From Leeuwenhoekiella nanhaiensis (GTDB lineage: Bacteria > Bacteroidota > Bacteroidia > Flavobacteriales > Flavobacteriaceae): a stretch of 64,000 nt of DNA. Positions 38,752 to 46,311 of the stretch are shown here, in pieces. The translations under genes and the position numbers were made by a program. The stretch's first letter is position 1, and each line of letters begins with the position of its first letter. The DNA is taken from contig NZ_KZ319290.1 in NCBI RefSeq assembly GCF_002744755.1, positions 62,001-126,000 of the forward strand, given 5' to 3'. The notes beneath the pieces were generated by a model that saw only the letters and a list, made by a program, of their open reading frames with translations, was not told where the DNA came from and ran no database searches.

Positions 38752-38789
38752 CGGGTTTTTGATTTCAGGTCAGAAACCCGTTTATGTTT
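38752..38789 (+). terminator. Probable terminator of gltA
   Basis: Stem CGGGTTT (38752-38758) / AAACCCG (38774-38780) with a 15-base loop, followed by TTTATGTTTTTAT. The T-tract is interrupted, so it may be leaky into the next gene, whose ATG is 36 bases on. Confidence 0.6.
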
Positions 38790-38815
38790 TTATATTTACG
38801 CCAATTTTTTAAGCC

Positions 38816-39730
38816 ATGATAAAACTGAATGTAAACGACGAAACTTCCCGACTGCGATCGGTTTTGCTTGGCACCGCCCGAAGCAATGGCGGTGTGCCTG
38901 CTTTGGATGAAGCTTACGATCCCAAGTCTATGCTTCATATCAAGCAAAAAACCTATCCCAAAGAGGAAGATATGGTACGCGAAATCGAAGCCGTTGAAGC
39001 TGTGTTTAATAAATACGGAGTTCAGGTTTTTCGCCCAAAAATCATTGAAAATTACAATCAGATTTTTGCACGGGATATTGGGTTTGTGATTGATAACGTC
39101 TTTATTAAAGCAAATATCTTACCTGATCGGGAGCAGGAACTTGACGCTATTCAGCACGTGTTAAGCCAGATTGATCCTGAGAAAATCATCAGGTTTCCTG
39201 AGGAAGCACATATTGAAGGTGGTGATGTTATGCCTCACGGCGATTATATTTTTGTGGGAACGTATCGCGGTAAAGATTATCCGGATTACATTATCGCCCG
39301 TACTAATATGAAAGCGGTTGAATACCTACAAAAGGCATTTCCGAACAAAAAAGTGGTTTCTTTTAACCTGCGAAAATCAAATACCAATGCTTATGAAAAT
39401 GCTCTGCATTTAGATTGCTGTTTTCAGCCTGTAGGCGATAAATATGCGATCATTCATAAAAATGGATTTCTTGTTGAAGAGGAATATCAGTGGCTGGTTG
39501 ATCATTTTGGAACTGAACATGTTTTTGAAATAACAGCTGAAGAAATGTTTAATATGAATTCAAACATTTTTTCCATCGCTCCTGATGTTGTTATTTCCGA
39601 ACGCAATTTCACCCGTCTTAATGAGTGGCTTCGTTCTAAAGGCATTACCGTAGAAGAAGTGCCTTATGCTGAAATCTCCAAGCAGGAAGGCCTCTTGCGA
39701 TGCAGCACGCTTCCGCTTGTACGCGAATAA
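38816..39730 (+). CDS. Dimethylarginine dimethylaminohydrolase / arginine deiminase-related hydrolase
   Basis: 304 residues of the guanidino-group-modifying enzyme superfamily (beta/alpha propeller). Substrate and catalytic elements: QIFARDIGFVIDN, HIEGGDVMPHGDYIFVG with Glu-Gly-Gly-Asp, a catalytic-type His in NALHLDCCFQPVG, and the nucleophile Cys296 in LLRCSTLPL. It probably removes the guanidino nitrogen from arginine, methylarginine or a related compound, forming citrulline. The next gene (24 bases on) is a second member of the same superfamily, so they likely act on the same pathway. Exact substrate cannot be told from sequence. Confidence 0.85.
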   Translation: MIKLNVNDETSRLRSVLLGTARSNGGVPALDEAYDPKSMLHIKQKTYPKEEDMVREIEAVEAVFNKYGVQVFRPKIIENYNQIFARDIGFVIDNVFIKANILPDREQELDAIQHVLSQIDPEKIIRFPEEAHIEGGDVMPHGDYIFVGTYRGKDYPDYIIARTNMKAVEYLQKAFPNKKVVSFNLRKSNTNAYENALHLDCCFQPVGDKYAIIHKNGFLVEEEYQWLVDHFGTEHVFEITAEEMFNMNSNIFSIAPDVVISERNFTRLNEWLRSKGITVEEVPYAEISKQEGLLRCSTLPLVRE

Positions 39731-39754
39731 AATTAGAAATACTAAAAACCCCTA

Positions 39755-40687
39755 ATGAAACAGATTACAAATACCCTATTGATGGTGCGCCCTGCCGCAT
39801 TCCGTATGAATGAGCAAACTGCGGTGAACAATTATTTTCAGGAAAAACTTGCGATAAATAATGAGGAAATCAATGCTCAGGCGCAGCAGGAATTTGATGC
39901 TTTTGTCTTAAAACTAAGAAATCACGGCATTGAAGTTTTGGTTTTACAGGATCAGAAAGAACTCGATACGCCAGACTCTATTTTCCCCAATAATTGGGTG
40001 AGCACGCACGAGAATGGTAATGTGGCCATTTACCCGATGTATGCCGAAAACCGTAGAAAAGAACGACGTGAGGAATTTTTTGAGCTACTGGAAGAATCAG
40101 GCTTTAAGATTAAGAGCGTGGTAGATTATACGGAAGCTGAGGAAGAAGGTATTTTTCTGGAGGGCACAGGAAGTATCGTGCTTGACCGCCAAAATGAGCT
40201 TGCCTATTGCGCTCTTTCGGCACGTGCTGACGAAGAGCTCTTCATCGAATTCTGTGAAGATTTTGAATATTTTCCGGTGGTTTTCAATGCTTATCAAACA
40301 GTTGAAGGCAAACGTCTACCTATATACCACACCAATGTGATGATGTGCGTGGCCGAAGAATTTTGCGTGATTTGTCTGGATACGATTGACGATAAGAAAG
40401 AGCGCAAATTAGTGATTGATCAGCTTAAAAAATCAGGAAAAGAGATCATCGCTATTTCAGAAGAGCAGATGCATCAGTTTGCCGGGAATATGCTGCAGGT
40501 TAGAAATAATCAGGGCGAAAAGTTTCTGATTATGAGTGCTAGTGCACATAACGCACTCAATACACAGCAAACCGCACAGATTACTAAGTATTGCCAAATT
40601 TTAAGCAGTGATTTACATACCATCGAAACCTGTGGTGGCGGAAGCGCTCGCTGTATGATGGCCGAAGTATTTCTGCCAAAAGCCTAA
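39755..40687 (+). CDS. ctlX: CtlX-type amidinotransferase-family hydrolase (citrulline utilisation)
   Basis: 310 residues. The start NTLLMVRPAAFRMNEQT is the recognisable opening of the CtlX group. Other elements are IFPNNWVSTHENGNVAIYPM, the catalytic Glu in GIFLEGTGSIVLDR, His in YHTNVMMCVA, and Cys300 in GGGSARCMMAEV. Members of this group are annotated as citrulline-utilisation hydrolases; the biochemical assignment is family knowledge, not proven here. Paired with the DDAH-like gene upstream. Its stop overlaps the end of the convergent BCCT gene by 4 bases. Confidence 0.85.
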   Translation: MKQITNTLLMVRPAAFRMNEQTAVNNYFQEKLAINNEEINAQAQQEFDAFVLKLRNHGIEVLVLQDQKELDTPDSIFPNNWVSTHENGNVAIYPMYAENRRKERREEFFELLEESGFKIKSVVDYTEAEEEGIFLEGTGSIVLDRQNELAYCALSARADEELFIEFCEDFEYFPVVFNAYQTVEGKRLPIYHTNVMMCVAEEFCVICLDTIDDKKERKLVIDQLKKSGKEIIAISEEQMHQFAGNMLQVRNNQGEKFLIMSASAHNALNTQQTAQITKYCQILSSDLHTIETCGGGSARCMMAEVFLPKA

Positions 40688-42192
40688 TGGGTGTTCTTGT
40701 TCCAGTTTTTAAGGTTTACCAGCCATTTGTAGCCCATAATGACAATAAAAAGGCTTAAGGGAAGGGAGGTGATGATGAGCAGTTTTTGGGCTGCGACAAG
40801 AACATCGCTTTCCGGTCTGGACGCTCCAAGCAATACGAGTCCGCAGGCACTGGTAGTTAAAATGATGCTCCAGATGATGCGGTGTTTTTTTGAAGGCTCT
40901 TCTTCAGTAGTAGAAGTAAAACTGCTTAAAACATAAATGGCAGAGTCTAATGAAGTCACCAAAAAGCTGATGAGTAAAATAATCACAACAATACTCGTAA
41001 GGCCTTGCAGGGGATATTCCGCCAGGAAAATAAAAAGCGAACTGAATACATTGTCAAATTCTCCCTGGTAGTTTCCCCAGTTTTCGATGATTTCAAATGC
41101 AGAAGTGCCAAAAACGCTGAACCAAAAAAACGTGCCCAGAGATGGAATTAGCAAAGTGCCAATGATGATTTTTCGTAGGGTTCTTCCTCTTGAAATACGT
41201 GCGATGAAAATACCGGTGAATGGCGCCCAGGCGACCCAGAATGCCCAATAGTAATAGGTCCAATCTGTTAGAAAGGCTGTGCCGGGGTCGTAGTTCCCAA
41301 TCGCAAGACTCATGGGAATAAAATCGATGAGGTAATGATAGGATGCTAAGCTCAGTTGCTTTAAGGTTGCGAGCATATCGCTCTGTAAAAAGACAAAGGT
41401 TAGAAGCGCAAGTGTGACGTAAATGTTCAGCGTTGAAAGGCGTTTGATTCCTTTTTCAATCCCGCTCCAGGCAGAAAGAAGCGCAAGCGCGCCAATAAGC
41501 ACAACCAGGGCAATAATATAGTTTGCACTTAGTAGGCTATCTGTAAGATAATCAATACCGCCTTTTATTTGACTTGCTCCCAATCCTACCGCTGCAACCA
41601 GGCCAAAAACCGTAGTGATTATAGTGAGCTGATCTAGCGAAGCGGCTCCTATAGATTTATAAAATTTGCTTGATTTCGATATATCGAAAACCGTACTGCT
41701 TATGAGTACCGGTCGCTTTAACTTAAAAACGACCGTGCCAATGGCCAGGGCAAAAATGGCATAAAACGCCCAGGCTGTAAAGCCCCACTGATAAAAAGTA
41801 AATTCCAGTGCGAGTGTTTTAGGATCTGCGCCATTTTGTAGGGGTGGGTTTTGCTGCATAAAAACAGGTTCCTGTACTGCGCGTAGTAGAATTCCGGCAC
41901 CCATACCTGCGCTGTATAGCATTGCGATCCAGGCGCCATTTGAAAACCTGGGTTTTTCTTCAGGTCTGCCTAATTTGTGGTTTCCCCACGGGGATATCGC
42001 AACAGCTATCAAAATCAGGACACAGGCTAAACCCAAAGCCAAATAGAAGGTGCCAAAATAGTGACGTACAGATAAAGAGAGCGCTTCGATAAACATGTAA
42101 CTGGCTTCAGTATAGGAGTAAAAAAACACACATACGACTGCCAAGGTCAATGTCGCAATGAGAAGAGAAATATGACTGCGCAGAAAATTCAC
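40684..42192 (-). CDS. BCCT-family betaine/carnitine/choline transporter
   Basis: 502 residues with about 12 membrane helices. The BCCT signature is plain in WTYYYWAFWVAWAPFTGIFI followed by ARISRGRTLRK. The substrate-site segment, GMGxGLxFxGxxEP in well-studied members, reads GMGAGILLRAVQEP here, so the aromatic after Leu is missing and the substrate may differ. It would import a quaternary-ammonium or similar compound with Na+ or H+. The start codon is GTG (42190-42192); no ATG is available nearby. It is 12 bases downstream of the SDR gene, in the same operon, and its 3' end overlaps ctlX. Confidence 0.9.
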   Translation of the reverse strand: MNFLRSHISLLIATLTLAVVCVFFYSYTEASYMFIEALSLSVRHYFGTFYLALGLACVLILIAVAISPWGNHKLGRPEEKPRFSNGAWIAMLYSAGMGAGILLRAVQEPVFMQQNPPLQNGADPKTLALEFTFYQWGFTAWAFYAIFALAIGTVVFKLKRPVLISSTVFDISKSSKFYKSIGAASLDQLTIITTVFGLVAAVGLGASQIKGGIDYLTDSLLSANYIIALVVLIGALALLSAWSGIEKGIKRLSTLNIYVTLALLTFVFLQSDMLATLKQLSLASYHYLIDFIPMSLAIGNYDPGTAFLTDWTYYYWAFWVAWAPFTGIFIARISRGRTLRKIIIGTLLIPSLGTFFWFSVFGTSAFEIIENWGNYQGEFDNVFSSLFIFLAEYPLQGLTSIVVIILLISFLVTSLDSAIYVLSSFTSTTEEEPSKKHRIIWSIILTTSACGLVLLGASRPESDVLVAAQKLLIITSLPLSLFIVIMGYKWLVNLKNWNKNTH

Positions 42193-42204
42193 AAACGGGT
42201 TGAT

Positions 42205-43641
42205 TTAGGTTTTCGGTTGATAATTCGCAATATTGCGAATCATGCCGCTAAAAATAAAATAGTGAAAGGGTAGCATACTAAACCAGTAGAGCCTTCCCCA
42301 TAAACCTTTCGGTCTGAATGTAGCGGTTTGGTGCAGCACATTGTCTTCATCAATTTCCCAATCAAGCCAGGCCTCACCGGGTACGCGCATTTCAGCAAAA
42401 AGCAACAAACGGCGCTCCTCTTTATCGGCCAATAAAACTCTCCAGAAGTCCAGTGAGTCGCCTTCGTAAATCTCGTTGCTGTGTGTGCGCCCGCGTCTTA
42501 AACCCACACCACCCGCGATTTTGTCTATAAAGCCGCGTATTTTCCAAAGGAAATCAGCATAATACCAGCCGCGGTTTCCGCCTATAGACCAGATGTTCTC
42601 CAACGCCTGCTCCGGATTTTCAAGCTTGATGCTTTGCCGGTCTTTTAAACAACCAAATTCGGGTACCTTCACATAATGGCTGAGGTCTTTTCTAAAACGC
42701 CCGCTGACCATAGAATCTTTCCAGCTGGAGACCACCTGATTTTGTTCTATTTTTTCAAAAGCTAACTTAATCGCATCAACATAATTGATGGGTTTGATTT
42801 TGAGCAACTCCTGAAGACGGGTATCTTTAGATATCACTTCAACCCGCATACTGTCTACTAAATTGAGCGCGAGTTTGTAACTGGTTGAGGTTACAAAGTA
42901 CAGCCAGTAGGAAGAAATCTTGGGGCTCATAACCGGCACGTCAATAATGGTAAGGGAAAGTTTTCGCACCCGTGCGTAAAGCAACATCATTTGTTTATAA
43001 GACAGGATATCTGGACCACCAATGTCAAACGACTCGTTGTAGCATTTTTCGTTACCCAGCACACCGGTGAGGTACTGCAGGACATTGCGTATGGCGATGG
43101 GCTGGCAGCGGGTCTTCACCCATTTGGGCGTGATCATTATAGGTAGTTTTTCGCACAAGTCCCGTATAATCTCAAAAGATGAACTGCCCGAGCCTACAAT
43201 AATCGCTGCCCGCAAAACGGTCAGATTAAAATTTCCCTGATAGAGTACATCTTCCACGCGCTTGCGGGACTGCAGGTGTTTACTTAGGTTTTCTTCATTG
43301 ACAATTCCGCTTAAGTACACTACCTGTTTGCAATCTGTCGCTTCAAGATAGGTATTGAAATTACGTGCAGAACGTTCCTCTTTCTCATCAAAATCAGAAG
43401 TAGAAGAGGTCATAGAATGTATGAGGTAATAGGCCGCATCTAAATCTTTCGGAAGTTTATCCGGTTGCGGGTCGTCTAAAAAATCGATCTCCACAATCTC
43501 AATTTGTTCGCGGGTTTTTGCATTTACAGACAGGCGGTTTTTATCACGAACCGCACAAACAATCTCGTGCCCCGCTTCAAGAAGGAGTGGTAGCAGGCGC
43601 ATCCCGATATAGCCGTTAGCTCCGGTAAGCAGTATTTTCAT
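42205..43641 (-). CDS. SDR-family NAD(P)-binding protein with DUF2867 domain
   Basis: 478 residues. The N-terminal Rossmann fold opens with MKILLTGANGYIGMRLLPLL (TGxxGxxG dinucleotide motif), extends to about residue 300, and resembles NmrA/YbjT-like atypical SDRs: LDAAYYLIHSMTSS and VVYLSGIV. The C-terminal 150 residues (GGNRGWYYADFLWKIRGFID and a SRPBCC-like end) correspond to DUF2867. The true substrate is unknown. First gene of a two-gene operon with the BCCT transporter. A possible -7 element TATCTTTA (complement 43655-43662) lies 14 bases upstream. Confidence 0.88.
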   Translation of the reverse strand: MKILLTGANGYIGMRLLPLLLEAGHEIVCAVRDKNRLSVNAKTREQIEIVEIDFLDDPQPDKLPKDLDAAYYLIHSMTSSTSDFDEKEERSARNFNTYLEATDCKQVVYLSGIVNEENLSKHLQSRKRVEDVLYQGNFNLTVLRAAIIVGSGSSSFEIIRDLCEKLPIMITPKWVKTRCQPIAIRNVLQYLTGVLGNEKCYNESFDIGGPDILSYKQMMLLYARVRKLSLTIIDVPVMSPKISSYWLYFVTSTSYKLALNLVDSMRVEVISKDTRLQELLKIKPINYVDAIKLAFEKIEQNQVVSSWKDSMVSGRFRKDLSHYVKVPEFGCLKDRQSIKLENPEQALENIWSIGGNRGWYYADFLWKIRGFIDKIAGGVGLRRGRTHSNEIYEGDSLDFWRVLLADKEERRLLLFAEMRVPGEAWLDWEIDEDNVLHQTATFRPKGLWGRLYWFSMLPFHYFIFSGMIRNIANYQPKT

Positions 43642-43737
43642 AGTGGCTTTTTAATAAAGATACACATTTAAACAGGCTTTTTTAGAGATGAAAACCGCTC
43701 AAAGTAGTATCTTATGACAATTTTAAACCTAATCCTT

Positions 43738-43941
43738 ATGAATTCAACCATGCGTACAATTACAGTGGTGGTAGGTCTTGTTTTGATCGCTCTGGGTCTT
43801 TATCAGGCTTTTGTTCCTCAACAGGTGGTAGATTTTGGTCCTCTTGAGGTATCAGCTAAAGAAGGTCTTACTACAGAGTCACTTGTGTTAATAGGCCTCG
43901 GGGTGCTTGCTCTGGTTGTCAGTTTCCTGAAGAGGAAGTAA
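43738..43941 (+). CDS. Small two-helix membrane protein, unknown function
   Basis: 67 residues from the ATG at 43738; ATGs at 43714 and 43750 are also in frame. Two hydrophobic segments (ITVVVGLVLIALGLYQAF and LVLIGLGVLALVVSFL) flank a short polar stretch FGPLEVSAKEGLTTES, and the protein ends FLKRK, suggesting both ends on the cytoplasmic side. I do not recognise the family beyond general likeness to small DUF3185-type membrane proteins. Its stop codon abuts the stop of the convergent gene at 43942. Confidence 0.65.
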   Translation: MNSTMRTITVVVGLVLIALGLYQAFVPQQVVDFGPLEVSAKEGLTTESLVLIGLGVLALVVSFLKRK

Positions 43942-44373
43942 CTACAAATCTTCCGGCCCCAGAGGCAAATGCGCAGCCTTGTAATCAAGAATCTTCTTCA
44001 TAAAATTATGCGTGGCTTTGTCTTTTGCTTTCGCCCGTATTTTTATAAAATACTGGTCCTTGTAAATGCTGTATTCTTCTGCCTTGCCCTTGTATAGATT
44101 GAGTTTGTAATAGGGTATAATCAGCGCAAACGACTCCAGCAAAGAACGGAAGCCCACGATGATTCCATTGGGTCGCATCTCGATATTGCAGGTATTCACA
44201 TAACTGTCCAGAACCAGTAAGTTGTGAATCTCAATACTGGTGGTGGTGATAAATAGTTTAGAAGAGCCGATGCCGCGCATTTTGATGCGTTCGCGTAAGG
44301 TAAATGGCGGTCCCACGGCCTCAGTTATTTTTCGCTTGACTTCGGGATTGTTATACGAAACGTTTAAAAGCAT
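43942..44373 (-). CDS. Conserved hypothetical cytoplasmic protein
   Basis: 143 residues from the ATG at 44373 (MLLNVSYNNPEVKRKITEAV). An ATG at 44409 and a GTG at 44427 are open in frame, but both lie in or before a promoter-like sequence (44383-44412), so the shorter form is preferred. Not recognised. It has a mixed alpha/beta composition with RIKMRGIGSSKLFITTTSIE and a YKLNLYKGKAEEYSIYKDQY stretch; no signal peptide, no membrane helix and no catalytic motif. It may bind a small ligand or act in signalling. It is convergent with the small membrane-protein gene without any spacer. Confidence 0.6.
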   Translation of the reverse strand: MLLNVSYNNPEVKRKITEAVGPPFTLRERIKMRGIGSSKLFITTTSIEIHNLLVLDSYVNTCNIEMRPNGIIVGFRSLLESFALIIPYYKLNLYKGKAEEYSIYKDQYFIKIRAKAKDKATHNFMKKILDYKAAHLPLGPEDL

Positions 44374-44382
44374 TTTTTCTTT

Positions 44383-44412
44383 TAAAGATACGGCATCGCA
44401 GACAAACATAAA
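44383..44412 (-). promoter_or_regulatory. Likely promoter of the hypothetical gene
   Basis: On the minus strand TTTA (44412-44409), 18 bases, TATCTTTA (44390-44383). It lies directly before the ATG at 44373, giving a very short leader, and argues against the longer starts. Confidence 0.5.
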
Positions 44413-44507
44413 GATTGAAACGATCACTAGAATTTAGGAATAGGGGGCTAAATTTCTAAATGTGTATCAATTTTTAAGCTTGAGGTCTTCTCCCAAGCTA
44501 GTTTACG

Positions 44508-44515
44508 TATCTTTG
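44508..44515 (+). promoter_or_regulatory. -7 promoter element of argS
   Basis: TATCTTTG fits TAnnTTTG exactly, 20 bases upstream of the argS ATG. No good TTTG box is found 19 bases upstream, so the match is one-sided. Confidence 0.55.
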
Positions 44516-44535
44516 CGGCTTCAGAAATACGACTC

Positions 44536-46311
44536 ATGAATTTATCAGAAAAGCTTACTCAAGCCGTTAAAGACGCGGTACAGCATCTCTTTAAAGCCGA
44601 ATTGGAAACCGTTGAAATTCAGCCTACCCGTAAGGATTTTGAAGGCGATCTTACCGTGGTGGTGTTTCCCATTTTGCGGGTGGCCAAAGGTAATCCTGCG
44701 GTAATTGGAGAGCAAATAGGGGCTTATGTAAAAGAACATCTTGCCGAAATTTCTGATTTCAATGTGGTTAAAGGCTTTCTAAATCTGGTGGTTGCAGATG
44801 CCTATTATCTGGATTTTTTCGAAAGTATTCGTCCTGATAAAAACTTTGGTCACAAAGCACCGGAAGGTAAAGCCGTGATGGTCGAGTACTCTTCGCCTAA
44901 TACCAATAAACCCCTGCACCTGGGCCATATTAGGAACAACTTATTGGGCTATTCGGTTGCCGAAATATTAAAGGCTTCCGGTAAAAAAGTTTACAAAACC
45001 CAAATCATCAACGACCGGGGTATTCATATTTGCAAAAGTATGCTGGCCTGGCAGAAATTTGGTGATGGCGAGACGCCGGAGTCAACCGGACTTAAGGGCG
45101 ATAAGCTTGTGGGTAATTACTACGTGAAGTTTGATAAAGCCTATAAAGAGGAGCAATCCTATTTAGTTGCTCAGGGTAAAACCAAAGAGGAAGCCGAAAA
45201 AGAAGCACCACTCATTCTTGAAGCTCAGGATATGCTCCGCAAATGGGAGGCAGGCGATGCTGAAGTGGTCGCCCTCTGGGAAAAAATGAACGGCTGGGTA
45301 TATGCAGGTTTTGAAGAAACCTATAAAAACCTGGGTGTTGATTTTGACAGCTATTACTACGAAAGCAATACTTACTTATTAGGGAAAGACAATATTGAAG
45401 AAGGCCTTAAAAAAGGCGTGTTTTATAAAAAGGAAGACGGTTCGGTTTGGTGTGATCTAACCGAAGATGGTCTGGATGAAAAGCTGGTCTTACGCAGTGA
45501 CGGTACTGCCGTGTATATGACTCAGGATATTGGTACCGCCATTCAGCGGGTAAAAGATCATCCTGATGTAGGCGGAATGATTTATACCGTGGGGAATGAG
45601 CAGGATTATCATTTTAAAGTACTTTTTTTAATACTGAAAAAACTGGGATATGACTGGGCCGAAAATCTGTATCATCTAAGTTATGGGATGGTAGATTTAC
45701 CTAGCGGAAAAATGAAAAGCCGCGAAGGTACCGTGGTTGATGCCGATGATCTGGTTTCAGAAATGGCAGAAACCGCCGGAAAAATCGCTGAAGAATTAGG
45801 TAAACTTGACGGCTACAGCAATGCAGAAAAGCAGGAGCTCTACAAAACCATCGGTCTGGGGGCGTTGAAATATTACATCTTAAAAGTAGATCCTAAAAAG
45901 CGCATTCTATTTAATCCCGAAGAGTCTGTAGATTTTCAGGGAAATACAGGGCCTTTCATTCAATATACCTACGCTCGTATTCAGTCTATCTTGAGAAAGG
46001 CCGAAGAACTCAAAGTGCCGGTGACGCTTCGTTATGAAAATCTTCAACCCAAAGAAAAAGAACTCATCAAGCAAATTGCCCTGTACCCGGAAACGGTTCA
46101 GCTTGCAGCAGAAAACCACAGTCCGGCGCTGATTGCCAACTATACCTACGATCTGGTGAAGGAATTTAATTCATTCTACCAGCAGATTTCCATTTTGGGA
46201 GCAGATACCGATGCAGAGAAAAGTTTCCGCGTAGCCTTGTCAAAAAAAGTAGCAGAGGTCATTGAATCTGCTTTTGGTTTACTAGGGATTGATGTGCCCG
46301 AGCGGATGTAA
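44536..46311 (+). CDS. argS: Arginyl-tRNA synthetase
   Basis: 591 residues, a class I synthetase that charges tRNA-Arg. N-terminal Arg-specific domain (1-110), then the HIGH-type motif in SSPNTNKPLHLGHIRNNLLG, the KMSKS-like KMKSREGTVVDADDL (here KMKSR), and the DALR anticodon-binding domain ending in FGLLGIDVPERM. The stop codon abuts the stop of the convergent TonB receptor (46311/46312), leaving no space for an intrinsic terminator between them. Confidence 0.98.
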   Translation: MNLSEKLTQAVKDAVQHLFKAELETVEIQPTRKDFEGDLTVVVFPILRVAKGNPAVIGEQIGAYVKEHLAEISDFNVVKGFLNLVVADAYYLDFFESIRPDKNFGHKAPEGKAVMVEYSSPNTNKPLHLGHIRNNLLGYSVAEILKASGKKVYKTQIINDRGIHICKSMLAWQKFGDGETPESTGLKGDKLVGNYYVKFDKAYKEEQSYLVAQGKTKEEAEKEAPLILEAQDMLRKWEAGDAEVVALWEKMNGWVYAGFEETYKNLGVDFDSYYYESNTYLLGKDNIEEGLKKGVFYKKEDGSVWCDLTEDGLDEKLVLRSDGTAVYMTQDIGTAIQRVKDHPDVGGMIYTVGNEQDYHFKVLFLILKKLGYDWAENLYHLSYGMVDLPSGKMKSREGTVVDADDLVSEMAETAGKIAEELGKLDGYSNAEKQELYKTIGLGALKYYILKVDPKKRILFNPEESVDFQGNTGPFIQYTYARIQSILRKAEELKVPVTLRYENLQPKEKELIKQIALYPETVQLAAENHSPALIANYTYDLVKEFNSFYQQISILGADTDAEKSFRVALSKKVAEVIESAFGLLGIDVPERM

